A DNA stretch of 14,861 bases from Thermoplasmata archaeon. Its GTDB lineage: Archaea > Thermoplasmatota > E2 > UBA202 > JdFR-43. A program made the position numbers and the translations under genes. The stretch lies in assembly GCA_003650975.1 (NCBI GenBank), contig QMSU01000008.1, forward strand, positions 1 through 14,861. Direction: 5' to 3'. The notes below the pieces were generated by a model. It was given only the letters and a program-made list of their open reading frames with translations, was not told the DNA's origin and made no database searches. Below are positions 1-7,463 of the stretch, piece after piece. The stretch's first letter is position 1. Each line of letters opens with the position of its first letter.

Positions 1-675
1 CACATACTGACTCACATGTTTCTGAAGGTCCACAATGGCGCCGGTGATGGGGTCAACCCAGGCGGTGAGTTCACCTGAATAATACATGGGGGCCTCAGGG
101 AGTTCAGGGAAATAGCCTATAAAGACATTTTCCTGCCCGCCGAAGAATTTGTAGGTTTTCATGCCCGCTCTCTTTTCCTCACCCATGTACTTCCCGACGG
201 CTGCCGCTTCCTCCGGAGTGACATATCCATGCTTGCACGCATCATCGAGATCCTGATTCCAGACGAGGTAATCCTTTTTGCTGACACCGATGGGGAATAC
301 CCACTTTCCTATCCGGTCAAGGTCTCCATACCCTGCCACATTCTCAACCGTGTAGGGATCAACACCCCATATGTATGTGCCGCAGAGCTCGGGGATTTTC
401 TCCCCGGTGCCCTTCACTGTCGCCTCGATGTCCTCCCGCAGTATGAGCACGCCATCCTCCTCGCGCAGTGCCGTGATGTGCCTCTGTATGCTGATGTCAC
501 TGTAGGAAAGTTTGTAGGTTGTCTGGTCGAGCATGCCCAGCCGCCCGTCGTATGACACTGACTCGTCAAGGTCCGCAGGGAGGCGTTTCATTGAGGGCAC
601 TACATAAAAAGCCAGAGAAGGCGATACAAGAAAGAATAGTATGGCTGCAACAGCCAGCACATCCCTCTTTTTCAT
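1..675 (-). CDS. DUF3068/PorA-like membrane-anchored protein, C-terminus outside window
   Basis: The minus strand is open from an ATG at 675 to the left edge, giving 225 codons with no stop, so the C-terminal part is missing. The first residues MKKRDVLAVAAILFFLVSPS form a positively charged start and a hydrophobic segment (about 6-25) that fits a signal anchor or signal peptide. The rest would lie outside the membrane. Motifs typical of the DUF3068/PorA family follow: a W-x-F-P-I-G segment near residues 125-130, DYLVWNQDL near 135-143, MKTYKFFGG near 172-180, and YYSGELTAWVDPITGAIVD near 198-216. That family has an N-terminal and often a C-terminal transmembrane helix; the second would be beyond the edge. 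It is known from actinobacteria and some archaea, and its role here is unknown; the porin name should not be taken as function. It is divergent from the DUF2238-Taw3 gene, with a TATA-like box about 22 nt upstream of the start. Confidence 0.85.
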   Translation of the reverse strand, partial: MKKRDVLAVAAILFFLVSPSLAFYVVPSMKRLPADLDESVSYDGRLGMLDQTTYKLSYSDISIQRHITALREEDGVLILREDIEATVKGTGEKIPELCGTYIWGVDPYTVENVAGYGDLDRIGKWVFPIGVSKKDYLVWNQDLDDACKHGYVTPEEAAAVGKYMGEEKRAGMKTYKFFGGQENVFIGYFPELPEAPMYYSGELTAWVDPITGAIVDLQKHVSQYV

Positions 676-751
676 AAGACTAATGGTGGCATGCTTTAAG
701 AACGTTTTGAAGAACTGGCAGAATCTTTTAAGCCATTTGCCGTTTAATCCC
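676..751. promoter_or_regulatory. Divergent promoter region between the PorA-like and DUF2238-Taw3 genes
   Basis: This 76-bp gap separates two divergent starts. For the plus gene, CTTTTAAG at 725-732 is a TATA-like box centred about 24 nt before the ATG at 752. For the minus gene, CTTAAAG (reverse complement of 694-700) is centred about 22 nt before the ATG at 675. Neither start has a clear Shine-Dalgarno sequence, so both messages are probably leaderless or nearly so. Confidence 0.5.
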
Positions 752-1942
752 ATGGAAAAAAAGGTCTGGGTGTTGCTGTCAAGGATGATGGAGGCAATGC
801 TTGTCATCACCGGCATATGGAACATATGGAAGCAGGACTGGCTCTGGGTGTTTGCCTGCTTTTTCGGCTTTTTCCTTGCCATGCTCCCCGTGATAATGAA
901 ACGAAACCTGCAATTCTCGGTTCACTGGTTCATTGAGTTCCTCCTCGTGTTCGCCATATCACTCCATATTTTTGGGGGTGCACTGAACCTCTATGCCATC
1001 CCGTTTTATGACAAAGTGGCCCATTTCCTCGCCTCCATCATCGTTGCCTTTTTTGCCCTCATCATTGTCTATACGCTGGATATGTTTTCACCCCGCGTGC
1101 ATATGGACATTCCCATGCTCGCTTTTTTCATCATCATTTTCACCATCGCCATGGGTACAGTGTGGGAAATCGCTGAATTTGCATCCGACCAGTTCCTCTC
1201 CGGAGGGGAGCCGGTGGCTCAGGTGAGCCTGCACGACACCATGACCGACCTCATTGTGGATTCTGCAGCGGGCATCATAATGGGGGTACTCGGCGCCGCG
1301 GGTATCCGCAGAGGGGAGTTCAAAGACATCTTTCTGCAGACAACCACCGAGGCAAAAAAACTGCACACGGGTTTTCTGAAGGCGCGGAATGCCACCCTCA
1401 CTTCCCTTGCAAAGGCCATTGAGAAGGGAAAGGTGGATGAGAAGATGGTACCCATTGTGGAGAAAATAAACGCACGGACAGATTTTTTCACCACCAGCAG
1501 CTGCGCCGGAAGAATCGTGGTGGTTGAAACGCCATCATTCGGCAACAAGAGAAGGGCCAGATTCCTCGGAAAATGGCACAGGGCGGTGGAAGTGTCCGAG
1601 GTGCTGGAGGCACTGAAAGGGGCATCGGTGGGGGAATTATGGTTTCTGGTGCAGTCCCCCATTTTACATGTCACCGCCATATCCATGCAGGATGCGGCCA
1701 CAATGCTTGCGGTGGCAATCCAGAGCGGATTCAAACATTCCTCAATAAAGGCAGCCAATGGAAAAATCGTGGTTGAGGTGCTCACCACCGAAAGGATAGA
1801 CACCCCGCTGGGCATTGACGGAAAGGTGTACGGTGGAAAAGAGTACATAGCACTTCTGGTGGCAATAGCCAACAAAATGATGGAGAGGGTGGACAGAAAG
1901 CTGAAACGACTGGAGAAAAATCTGGACTCGCTCAATACATGA
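752..1942 (+). CDS. taw3: DUF2238-like membrane domain fused to Taw3/TYW3 tRNA wybutosine-synthesis domain
   Basis: The protein has 396 residues. The frame is open from 641, but I chose the ATG at 752 because a TATA-like box lies 24 nt before it and the extra 37 codons overlap the divergent gene. Residues 1-188 are a membrane domain with about six hydrophobic segments (roughly 5-24, 30-49, 56-77, 87-108, 121-140, 168-185). FYDKVAHF (85-92) and GTVWEIAEF (135-143) match the DUF2238/YjdF-like family. A charged linker (189-210) leads to a Taw3/TYW3 domain (about 208-390): AIEKGKVDE (222-230), FFTTSSCAGRI (245-255), HR (276-277), SPILHV (302-307), SGFKHSS (325-331) and IDTPLG (349-354). Taw3/TYW3 is the AdoMet-dependent methyltransferase of the wyosine pathway acting on G37-derived bases of tRNA-Phe. 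The standard Taw3 start falls inside the open frame with no ATG nearby, so the fusion appears genuine. Why a tRNA enzyme would be membrane-bound is not known. Confidence 0.88.
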   Translation: MEKKVWVLLSRMMEAMLVITGIWNIWKQDWLWVFACFFGFFLAMLPVIMKRNLQFSVHWFIEFLLVFAISLHIFGGALNLYAIPFYDKVAHFLASIIVAFFALIIVYTLDMFSPRVHMDIPMLAFFIIIFTIAMGTVWEIAEFASDQFLSGGEPVAQVSLHDTMTDLIVDSAAGIIMGVLGAAGIRRGEFKDIFLQTTTEAKKLHTGFLKARNATLTSLAKAIEKGKVDEKMVPIVEKINARTDFFTTSSCAGRIVVVETPSFGNKRRARFLGKWHRAVEVSEVLEALKGASVGELWFLVQSPILHVTAISMQDAATMLAVAIQSGFKHSSIKAANGKIVVEVLTTERIDTPLGIDGKVYGGKEYIALLVAIANKMMERVDRKLKRLEKNLDSLNT

Positions 1943-2011
1943 GGTATCCGGTGGCAATGATTTTCCCCCATTCATACTCTGAAAGGGAGGGAAACGGCAG
2001 GATTCTTCCCG

Positions 2012-2024
2012 AATTTTATATACT
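2012..2024 (+). promoter_or_regulatory. TATA-like box of the zinc-ribbon gene
   Basis: TTTTATATA at 2014-2022 is centred 25 nt before the ATG at 2043. No Shine-Dalgarno sequence is visible, which suggests a leaderless message. The rest of the gap 1943-2042 holds a weak 5-bp inverted repeat (GGGAA at 1989-1993, TTCCC at 2006-2010) and nothing else I can name. Confidence 0.6.
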
Positions 2025-2042
2025 CGTTTGCGGCTGTTACCC

Positions 2043-2171
2043 ATGAACATGGCAAAATGCGAGATGTGTGGCAGAGAGGTACCGGAAGAGGAACTGGTAA
2101 AAGTGGAAACATCAGGAACAACGAAGTCGGTATGCGAGAAATGCGCAACGGGTATAAAGGGACTTGCCTGA
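2043..2171 (+). CDS. Small stand-alone zinc-ribbon protein (MBF1 ribbon-like)
   Basis: This 42-residue ORF starts at ATG 2043, with an alternative ATG two codons later at 2049. It carries two CxxC pairs: CEMC at residues 6-9 and CEKC at 31-34, which should bind one zinc ion. The pattern CEMCGRE, then a V-x-V-E strand, then VCEKCA resembles the N-terminal ribbon of archaeal multiprotein bridging factor 1 (MBF1). The helix-turn-helix that normally follows in MBF1 is absent, because a TGA at 2169-2171 ends the frame. A strong TATA-like box 25 nt upstream supports real expression. The gene meets the convergent universal stress gene with no intervening base. Function is unknown; binding of nucleic acid or a transcription partner is a guess from the fold. 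Confidence 0.75.
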   Translation: MNMAKCEMCGREVPEEELVKVETSGTTKSVCEKCATGIKGLA

Positions 2172-2618
2172 TTACTCCTCCCTTTCCCTCACAATCATAA
2201 CCGCGCACGGTGCGTGGTGAATGACCTTTTCTGAAACGCTTCCCACAAGAATTCTGTCCAGTGCTGTTTTTCCCTTGCTTCCCATCACAATGAGATCTTT
2301 TTTTCTCGCAATTTTTATGATTTCTTCATCAGGTATGCCCTCCACCATTTTTCTGATCACGCGCACGCCTGCCCGTTTCCCCATCCTTTCCACTTCCGCG
2401 AGCACCAGGTTTCCCTCTTTTTTCAGAAGCGCATGGATATCGGGGGTGAGTATATCATCACCATAGGTATATCTCGCCAGAAGAGGGGTATCCATCACAT
2501 AGAGAGCCACAACATCTGAGTTGATATGTTTTGCAATGTAGAGTGCCTTCTTTGCAGCCTTCTTTGACTCCTCTGAACCGTCCACCGGCACAATAATTCT
2601 TCCAATCTCCTTTACCAT
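2172..2618 (-). CDS. Universal stress protein, UspA family, ATP-binding type
   Basis: The protein has 148 residues, the usual length for a single-domain Usp. It begins with the typical first strand IGRIIVPVDGSEES (5-18), whose aspartate contacts ATP in the family. The C-terminal nucleotide loop is present: GSKG at 113-116, nine residues, then GS at 126-127, followed by the VMIV strand at 140-143. This G-x2-G-x9-G-S pattern marks the ATP-binding subclass. These small cytoplasmic proteins form dimers and are linked to stress or energy status, but the target here is unknown. A TATA-like box (GATATTTA, reverse complement of about 2641-2648) is 26 nt before the ATG, so it can be transcribed separately from the oxidoreductase gene 39 bp upstream, though read-through is possible. 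Confidence 0.93.
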   Translation of the reverse strand: MVKEIGRIIVPVDGSEESKKAAKKALYIAKHINSDVVALYVMDTPLLARYTYGDDILTPDIHALLKKEGNLVLAEVERMGKRAGVRVIRKMVEGIPDEEIIKIARKKDLIVMGSKGKTALDRILVGSVSEKVIHHAPCAVMIVREREE

Positions 2619-2638
2619 GGAATTATATTGAAAGTAAC

Positions 2639-2650
2639 CTTAAATATCCT
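2639..2650 (-). promoter_or_regulatory. TATA-like box of the universal stress gene
   Basis: On the minus strand, GGATATTTAAGG is centred about 26 nt before the ATG at 2618. It sits in the 39-bp gap after the oxidoreductase stop codon. No Shine-Dalgarno sequence is visible. Confidence 0.5.
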
Positions 2651-2657
2651 TTGATTT

Positions 2658-3806
2658 TCACAGTTCCCTCACCCTTTCGGTCATACCCATCCAGACATCG
2701 CCGAAGAATTCCTCCCTGAGAAGGCGGTTGAGGAATTCTTTCGGGGGAACGCATGCTTCAGGTGCATGAACTCCCGGCATTGCCATCTCTTTTTTTGCAA
2801 TCATCTCCGCTCCCACCGCCGCGGGGGTGGCGGTGGCCTCCCTCATCCTCGCTATTCCTGAAAAGAGGTATTCCTTGGGAACTCCCTCTTTTTCTCCTGT
2901 GACACGAACCATCACCGCACCTCCCTCAGGGATATCGGGAAGGTTGCGCATCTTTCCCACCATCGTTCCCACGTAGGAGGCGAGAAAGTCAAGGGGTGAT
3001 ATGCGGGTGTTGCCCACCATGATGGGCTCCGGCGAGAGAAGACCCAGATTCTGAAGCTGGAGGAGTATGTCTCTGAATTGTGAGGGGAAGAAAGTCCCCT
3101 TGCAGCATACGTGTTCCAGTCCACTGATATACCTTGGAAGCGTGACGGTTTCGGGATGCCCGAAATAATAGACGGAGGCCTCTCCAAAGGGTTCGGGAAA
3201 TGTCACCCATTCCTTTCCGTCCACCAACCCTCTTGCTTTTGTATGTTCTCCATTTCTGTAAATGGGGATTTCACCCAGCCAGCAGTGGAGCATGTGGTAT
3301 GGGATTGCCCCTCCCGCCTCTTCTTTGATGCCTCTGGTCACATACACCTTTATCTCCTTCACCGAGGAAAGGAGATTTGAGGCATATGCTGCTATGACAT
3401 TGGTGATGCCGGGGCTTGCGCCCAGCCCCACCACGCAGGTGATACCTGCCTTCCTTGCTTCCTCATCCATTCCCAGCAGTTCCAGTGTGGCATCATAATC
3501 ATCGCATATATCGACGTAATCAATTCCATGCTGGATTGCTGTTTTCAGTATCATGGGAGCGAATTTATAGAAGGGGCCCACGCAGTTTACCAGCACATCG
3601 GCATCCTCTATCGCATTACTCAGACTCCTGCCATCTGTCACGTCCACATTCACGAATTCCGTTCTTTCGGTGCCTTCGCAGACTCTCCTCCCCCTTTCCT
3701 CATTTACGTCGGCCACACATATTTCAGAAAAAACATTTCCCCTTGAAAGAACCTCCACCGCATAACTTCCCATCACACCCGCACCGCCAAGTACCACCGC
3801 TTTCAT
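2658..3806 (-). CDS. Saccharopine dehydrogenase family NAD(P)-dependent oxidoreductase
   Basis: I chose the ATG at 3806 (382 residues). An ATG at 3812 is also possible, while the GTG at 3836 falls inside the TATA-like box. The N-terminus MKAVVLGGAGVMGSYAVEVL is a Rossmann dinucleotide fold with GGAGVMG at 7-13 and an acidic residue (D33) after the second strand. Further family marks are DVLVNCVGPFY (70-80), YVDICDDY (97-104), VVGLGASPGITN (125-136) and the C-terminal ATPAAVGAEM (326-335) with MPGVHAPEA (343-351). The layout is that of archaeal and bacterial saccharopine-dehydrogenase-like proteins of about 380-400 residues. The substrate cannot be read from the sequence: lysine or saccharopine metabolism and carboxyspermidine-type reactions are all possible, and no lysine or polyamine genes lie nearby. 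Confidence 0.88.
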   Translation of the reverse strand: MKAVVLGGAGVMGSYAVEVLSRGNVFSEICVADVNEERGRRVCEGTERTEFVNVDVTDGRSLSNAIEDADVLVNCVGPFYKFAPMILKTAIQHGIDYVDICDDYDATLELLGMDEEARKAGITCVVGLGASPGITNVIAAYASNLLSSVKEIKVYVTRGIKEEAGGAIPYHMLHCWLGEIPIYRNGEHTKARGLVDGKEWVTFPEPFGEASVYYFGHPETVTLPRYISGLEHVCCKGTFFPSQFRDILLQLQNLGLLSPEPIMVGNTRISPLDFLASYVGTMVGKMRNLPDIPEGGAVMVRVTGEKEGVPKEYLFSGIARMREATATPAAVGAEMIAKKEMAMPGVHAPEACVPPKEFLNRLLREEFFGDVWMGMTERVREL

Positions 3807-3956
3807 ATTCATCAGATTGTTATCGCGTATATACACTAAAAACTTTTGTCAGGGCCGGCTGGCGGGATGCCCACATCATACAGGTAGCAGAGAGTTCCAT
3901 GAAAGCTCTTATATGGGGTAATGTCATTATATATCACACACTCAGAGGGAGCAACC
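3807..3956. promoter_or_regulatory. Divergent promoter region between oxidoreductase and sulfotransferase
   Basis: Two TATA-like boxes point outward. On the minus strand, GTATATAC (about 3827-3834) is centred 25 nt before the ATG at 3806. On the plus strand, ATTATATATC (3926-3935) is centred 26 nt before the ATG at 3957. A second A/T-rich box, CTTATATG (3908-3915), could give a transcript with a short leader in which GAGGGAG (3945-3951) would act as a ribosome-binding site. The middle of the gap (about 3850-3900) is GC-rich and shows no convincing gene or RNA. Confidence 0.55.
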
Positions 3957-5066
3957 ATGAAAATAGACCCATTGAATATTACCTTCACACCCCTTCCGGG
4001 GTCCACCCTCAGCAATATAATGAGGCTTCTGGTGCAGAACCGCTTCAGAGTGAGCATCATCGGCATCCCCCGGATGCTGTACTCGCTTTTCATGAGCGCG
4101 GCGCTCTCCCCCCTCGCTCTCTCCGAGCGCATGAAATTCGATAAACACATCAATGCCACCCGCCTAGAGCCACACCCCGTGTTCATCATCGGCCACTGGA
4201 GGAGCGGCACCACCTATCTTCACAATCTCATGTCGCAGGATCCACGGTATGCCTATCCCACCACCTTTCAGACCGTGGTGCCGGCGGTGTTCCTGCGATT
4301 TGAAAAATGGATAAAGCCCATTGTGGAGGCGTCCCTCCCGCCCACACGACCTGAGGACAATGTGCCTCTCGGTGCCGACCTGCCACAGGAGGAGGAATAC
4401 GCCATGGGGAATCTATGCCCCTATTCATTCTACAATGCCTGGTGCTTCCCCCGGAACATGGAATTCTATTACCGGTTTGTGTGCATGGAGGATGTTTCCA
4501 GAAGAGTCATAGAGGAATGGAAGGAAATGTATCTTTACTACCTGAGAAAGGTTGCCTTTGCAGGCAACGGAAAACAGCTCCTGCTGAAAAATCCCGCCAA
4601 CACTGCCAGAATTAAGCTTTTGCTGGAATTCTTCCCCGATGCAAAATTCATCCACATCTATCGAAATCCCTACCATGTGTTTCTCTCGATGAAGAGGGAC
4701 ATTGAATCTGAAATGTCGCTTTACTGTGTCCAGAAACCAAAGGATGACGATACCATCGAGCGGGCCATGGTGGACCTGTACAATCACATGTTTGTGAAAT
4801 ATTTCAGGGAAAGGAATCTCATCCCTGAGGGAAACCTGGTGGAGGTGAAATACGAAGATTTCATTGCCAGCCCTCTCGATGAGGTGAAGCGAATATACCG
4901 CACACTCGGTATCCAGGGATTCGACGGCGTTGAGCAAAAGTTTATTCAGTATATTGCTGCCCAATCTGCCATCAAACCACACACCTACACCTTTGATGAG
5001 CAGTTGAAGGAAAAAATTTACCGGTACTTTAAGTTCACCATAGACAAGTGGGAATACGACGTGTGA
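3957..5066 (+). CDS. PAPS-dependent sulfotransferase family protein
   Basis: The protein has 369 residues from the ATG at 3957. The frame extends to an ATG at 3921, but that lies before the TATA-like box. Both PAPS-contact regions are visible: the 5'-phosphosulfate loop FIIGHWRSGTTYLHN (76-90), and the 3'-phosphate region FIHIYRNPYHVFLSMKRD (231-248), whose Arg and Ser bind the nucleotide in the family. VKYEDF (297-302) is another family mark. It fits the Sulfotransfer_3-type proteins that move a sulfuryl group from PAPS to a hydroxyl or amine of a glycan, lipid or small molecule. There is no signal peptide. Residues 33-53 are moderately hydrophobic and might touch the membrane. The acceptor is unknown, and no ATP sulfurylase, APS kinase or glycan genes are present. 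It converges on ppsA with 15 bp between stop codons. Such enzymes are patchy in archaea, so transfer from bacteria is possible. Confidence 0.88.
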   Translation: MKIDPLNITFTPLPGSTLSNIMRLLVQNRFRVSIIGIPRMLYSLFMSAALSPLALSERMKFDKHINATRLEPHPVFIIGHWRSGTTYLHNLMSQDPRYAYPTTFQTVVPAVFLRFEKWIKPIVEASLPPTRPEDNVPLGADLPQEEEYAMGNLCPYSFYNAWCFPRNMEFYYRFVCMEDVSRRVIEEWKEMYLYYLRKVAFAGNGKQLLLKNPANTARIKLLLEFFPDAKFIHIYRNPYHVFLSMKRDIESEMSLYCVQKPKDDDTIERAMVDLYNHMFVKYFRERNLIPEGNLVEVKYEDFIASPLDEVKRIYRTLGIQGFDGVEQKFIQYIAAQSAIKPHTYTFDEQLKEKIYRYFKFTIDKWEYDV

Positions 5067-5081
5067 CACAGATACGACGGT

Positions 5082-7463
5082 TCACCGGGGAGAGTGCATC
5101 ATTCTTTCCTTTTCGGCCACAATCTCCCGTATTTTCATCACCGCATCGGGATTGAGGGAAATGCTGTCTATTCCCTGCTCCACCAGAAACTCTGCAAATT
5201 CCGGGAAATCGCTGGGTGCCTGCCCGCATATGCCTATCTTTCTGCCGTATTTTTTGGCCGCAGAGATCACGCGCTCAATCATCCTTTTCACCGCCTCATC
5301 ACGCTCATCAAAGAGATGGGAAATCAGATTAGAATCCCTGTCCAGGCCGAGGGTGAGCTGGGTGAGGTCATTGGAGCCAATGGAAAATCCGTCGAATATC
5401 TGTGCAAATTCCTCTGCCAGCATGACATTTGAGGGTACCTCACACATGACGTATACATCAATATCATCCCTTTTCAAACCGAATGCCTCCATGGTCTGTA
5501 TCACCTTTATGCCCTCCTCCACCCTCCTGCAGAACGGCACCATCACCTTGACATTGGTGAGCCCCATTTCCTCCCTCACTTTCTTAATTGCCCTGCATTC
5601 AAGCCCGAAGGCCTCCCTGAACTTTTCATCATAGTAGCGGGATGCCCCCCGCCATCCGAGCATGGGATTGTGTTCCATCGGTTCGTAGAGGTTTCCACCC
5701 AGGAGACGGGCGTATTCATTTGTTTTGAAGTCGGAAAAGCGCACAATGACATCATTCGGGTAAAATGCAGCGGCTATCTTTGCTATTCCCATGGCCAGAT
5801 GGTCGGTATAAAATGCCTTTTTGTCCCGGTAGGCTGCCGTTTTTCTTTCTATTTCTTCCACAATCCTTTGAATGTGTTCATCCCGTGCCACCTTCAATTT
5901 CTCATATTCCACCAGTGCCATGGGATGGATGCCTATGCGGGAATTGATGATGAATTCCAGCCGGGCCAGCCCCACGCCATCGCTCGGGATTTGCGAAAGC
6001 AGAAATGCCTTCTCCGGTATGGCCACATTCATCATTATTTTTGTTTCTGTTTTGGGCACGGAGTCAAAGCTGATTTCCCTCTCCTCATATCGCAGGAGTC
6101 CCTTGTACACCCGTCCTATCCCTTCAGAACAGTCCACGGTGATTTCCCCCTCATCCTTTATTTTCTCGGTGGCCCATCCCGTACCTATCACCGCGGGGAT
6201 GCCGAGTTCCCTGCTCACAATGGCGGCATGGCATGTTCTTCCTCCCCTGTTGGTGACTATTGCCGACGCTATTTTCATGATGGGCTCCCAGTCGGGGTCG
6301 GTCATATCAGCAACCAGCACATCCCCTTCTTTGAACTCCTCCATCTCATCAACATTTCTGATTATCTTGGCATTTCCCCTCCCGATCTTACTTCCTATGG
6401 CCTCTCCCTCCACGATTATCTCGCCCCTTTCCATCAGTTCATATACGGAAAACGACTTCCTCTGCGAATGCACCGTTTCAGGGCGGGCCTGCACAATGAA
6501 GAGTTCACCCGATATGCCGTCCTTTGCCCACTCAATATCCATCGACCTTCCGTAATGGTTCTCAATCTCCATGGCCCACTTCGCCAGGGTCACAATCTCT
6601 CCGTCGGAAAGGATAAAGGCATCGCTCATATGTCCGGGGACATCCCTTTCCACGATGCCCTCCTCGCCATAGACGAGCATCTTGTGTTTTGTTCCCCGCT
6701 TCTTTTCAATAATGGCGTTATATCCCTCCTTCAGGGTGGGTTTGAACACATAAAAACCGTCAGGATTCACCGCCCCCTGCACCACCAGTTCCCCGAGCCC
6801 CCACGAGCCCGTGAGGTAAATCACCTTATCGAATCCGCTTTCCGGGTCTATGGTGAATATCACCCCGGAGCATGCACGGTCAGCCCTCACCATCTTCTGC
6901 ACTCCTATGGAGAGCTGTATGTCGAAGTGGCTGAATCCGCGGTCTTCCCGGTATGAAATGGCCCTGTCGGTGAAAAGAGAGGCGTAGCATTTCCTCACTG
7001 TGTGAAGGAGCGACTCTTTCCCGGTTATGTTCAGAAAGGTATCGTACTGTCCCGCAAAGCTTGCGGAGGGAAGGTCTTCAGCAGTGGCGCTGCTCCTCAC
7101 GGCCACATCCACGTTTTTCCCGTATTTTTTTTCAAGCTCTTCATATGCACCCTCAATTTCTCTTTTTATGTCATCAGGGAGTTCAGCCTTCAGCATCATC
7201 TCTCGTATTCGCCTCCCCCTTCTCTTCAGCTCCTTCACATCACTTTTATCCAGATCTGCCAGCAGTTCCTCTATTTTTTTCTCCAGTCCCGCTGCGGCGA
7301 TAAAGCGTGTGTAGGCCTGTGCCGAGAGAGCGAATCCATGCGGCACATTGATTCCCCGTTCAGAGAGATTGCGGTAGAGCTCACCAAGAGAAGCATTTTT
7401 CCCCCCAAAAAGCGCCACATCCTGACCGCTTATATCATGAAGCCATGTGATGAACTTCATCAT
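5082..7463 (-). CDS. ppsA: Phosphoenolpyruvate synthase (pyruvate, water dikinase)
   Basis: The protein has 793 residues, the normal length for this enzyme, which converts pyruvate + ATP + water to PEP + AMP + phosphate, mainly for gluconeogenesis. The ATP-binding domain covers about 1-330, with LFGGKNASLGEL (18-29), VRSSATAEDLPSASFAGQYD (122-141) and LFIVQARPETV (321-331). The swivelling phosphohistidine domain has GGRTCHAAIVSRELGIPAV (407-425), with His412 as the phosphoryl carrier. The TIM-barrel PEP/pyruvate domain has GVGLARLEF (496-504), NPMLGWRGA (599-607), FSIGSNDLTQ (693-702) and GICGQAPSD (744-752) with the catalytic Cys746. All expected residues are present, so it should be active. 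Two adjacent ATGs (7463 and 7460) are possible starts; the TATA-like box is 23-26 nt away. A broken winged-helix ORF overlaps the start and promoter. Confidence 0.97.
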   Translation of the reverse strand: MMKFITWLHDISGQDVALFGGKNASLGELYRNLSERGINVPHGFALSAQAYTRFIAAAGLEKKIEELLADLDKSDVKELKRRGRRIREMMLKAELPDDIKREIEGAYEELEKKYGKNVDVAVRSSATAEDLPSASFAGQYDTFLNITGKESLLHTVRKCYASLFTDRAISYREDRGFSHFDIQLSIGVQKMVRADRACSGVIFTIDPESGFDKVIYLTGSWGLGELVVQGAVNPDGFYVFKPTLKEGYNAIIEKKRGTKHKMLVYGEEGIVERDVPGHMSDAFILSDGEIVTLAKWAMEIENHYGRSMDIEWAKDGISGELFIVQARPETVHSQRKSFSVYELMERGEIIVEGEAIGSKIGRGNAKIIRNVDEMEEFKEGDVLVADMTDPDWEPIMKIASAIVTNRGGRTCHAAIVSRELGIPAVIGTGWATEKIKDEGEITVDCSEGIGRVYKGLLRYEEREISFDSVPKTETKIMMNVAIPEKAFLLSQIPSDGVGLARLEFIINSRIGIHPMALVEYEKLKVARDEHIQRIVEEIERKTAAYRDKKAFYTDHLAMGIAKIAAAFYPNDVIVRFSDFKTNEYARLLGGNLYEPMEHNPMLGWRGASRYYDEKFREAFGLECRAIKKVREEMGLTNVKVMVPFCRRVEEGIKVIQTMEAFGLKRDDIDVYVMCEVPSNVMLAEEFAQIFDGFSIGSNDLTQLTLGLDRDSNLISHLFDERDEAVKRMIERVISAAKKYGRKIGICGQAPSDFPEFAEFLVEQGIDSISLNPDAVMKIREIVAEKERMMHSPR

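Noticed and set aside
229..555. Plus-strand ORF of 108 codons
   Set aside because: It is antisense to the PorA/DUF3068-like gene, whose translation shows family motifs; this frame shows none.
641..751. Upstream extension of the DUF2238-Taw3 protein to ATG 641
   Set aside because: It would overlap the divergent gene's first codons and include the TATA-like box. ATG 752 fits the promoter spacing and the family start.
1219..1971. Minus-strand ORF of 250 codons
   Set aside because: It is antisense to the DUF2238-Taw3 gene. Its sequence is Ser/Thr-rich low-complexity, as expected for a shadow of a biased coding strand.
1989..2010. Inverted repeat GGGAA/TTCCC as a terminator or RNA element
   Set aside because: It has only five pairs with a 12-nt loop and no following T run; it could easily be chance.
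3852..3871. GGGC/GCCC inverted repeat between the oxidoreductase and sulfotransferase genes
   Set aside because: The stem is only four pairs with no T run or conserved context; not enough to call an RNA or operator.
5670..6956. Plus-strand ORF of 428 codons
   Set aside because: It is antisense to ppsA, which is fully conserved along its length. The frame is rich in His, Cys and Phe without domain motifs.
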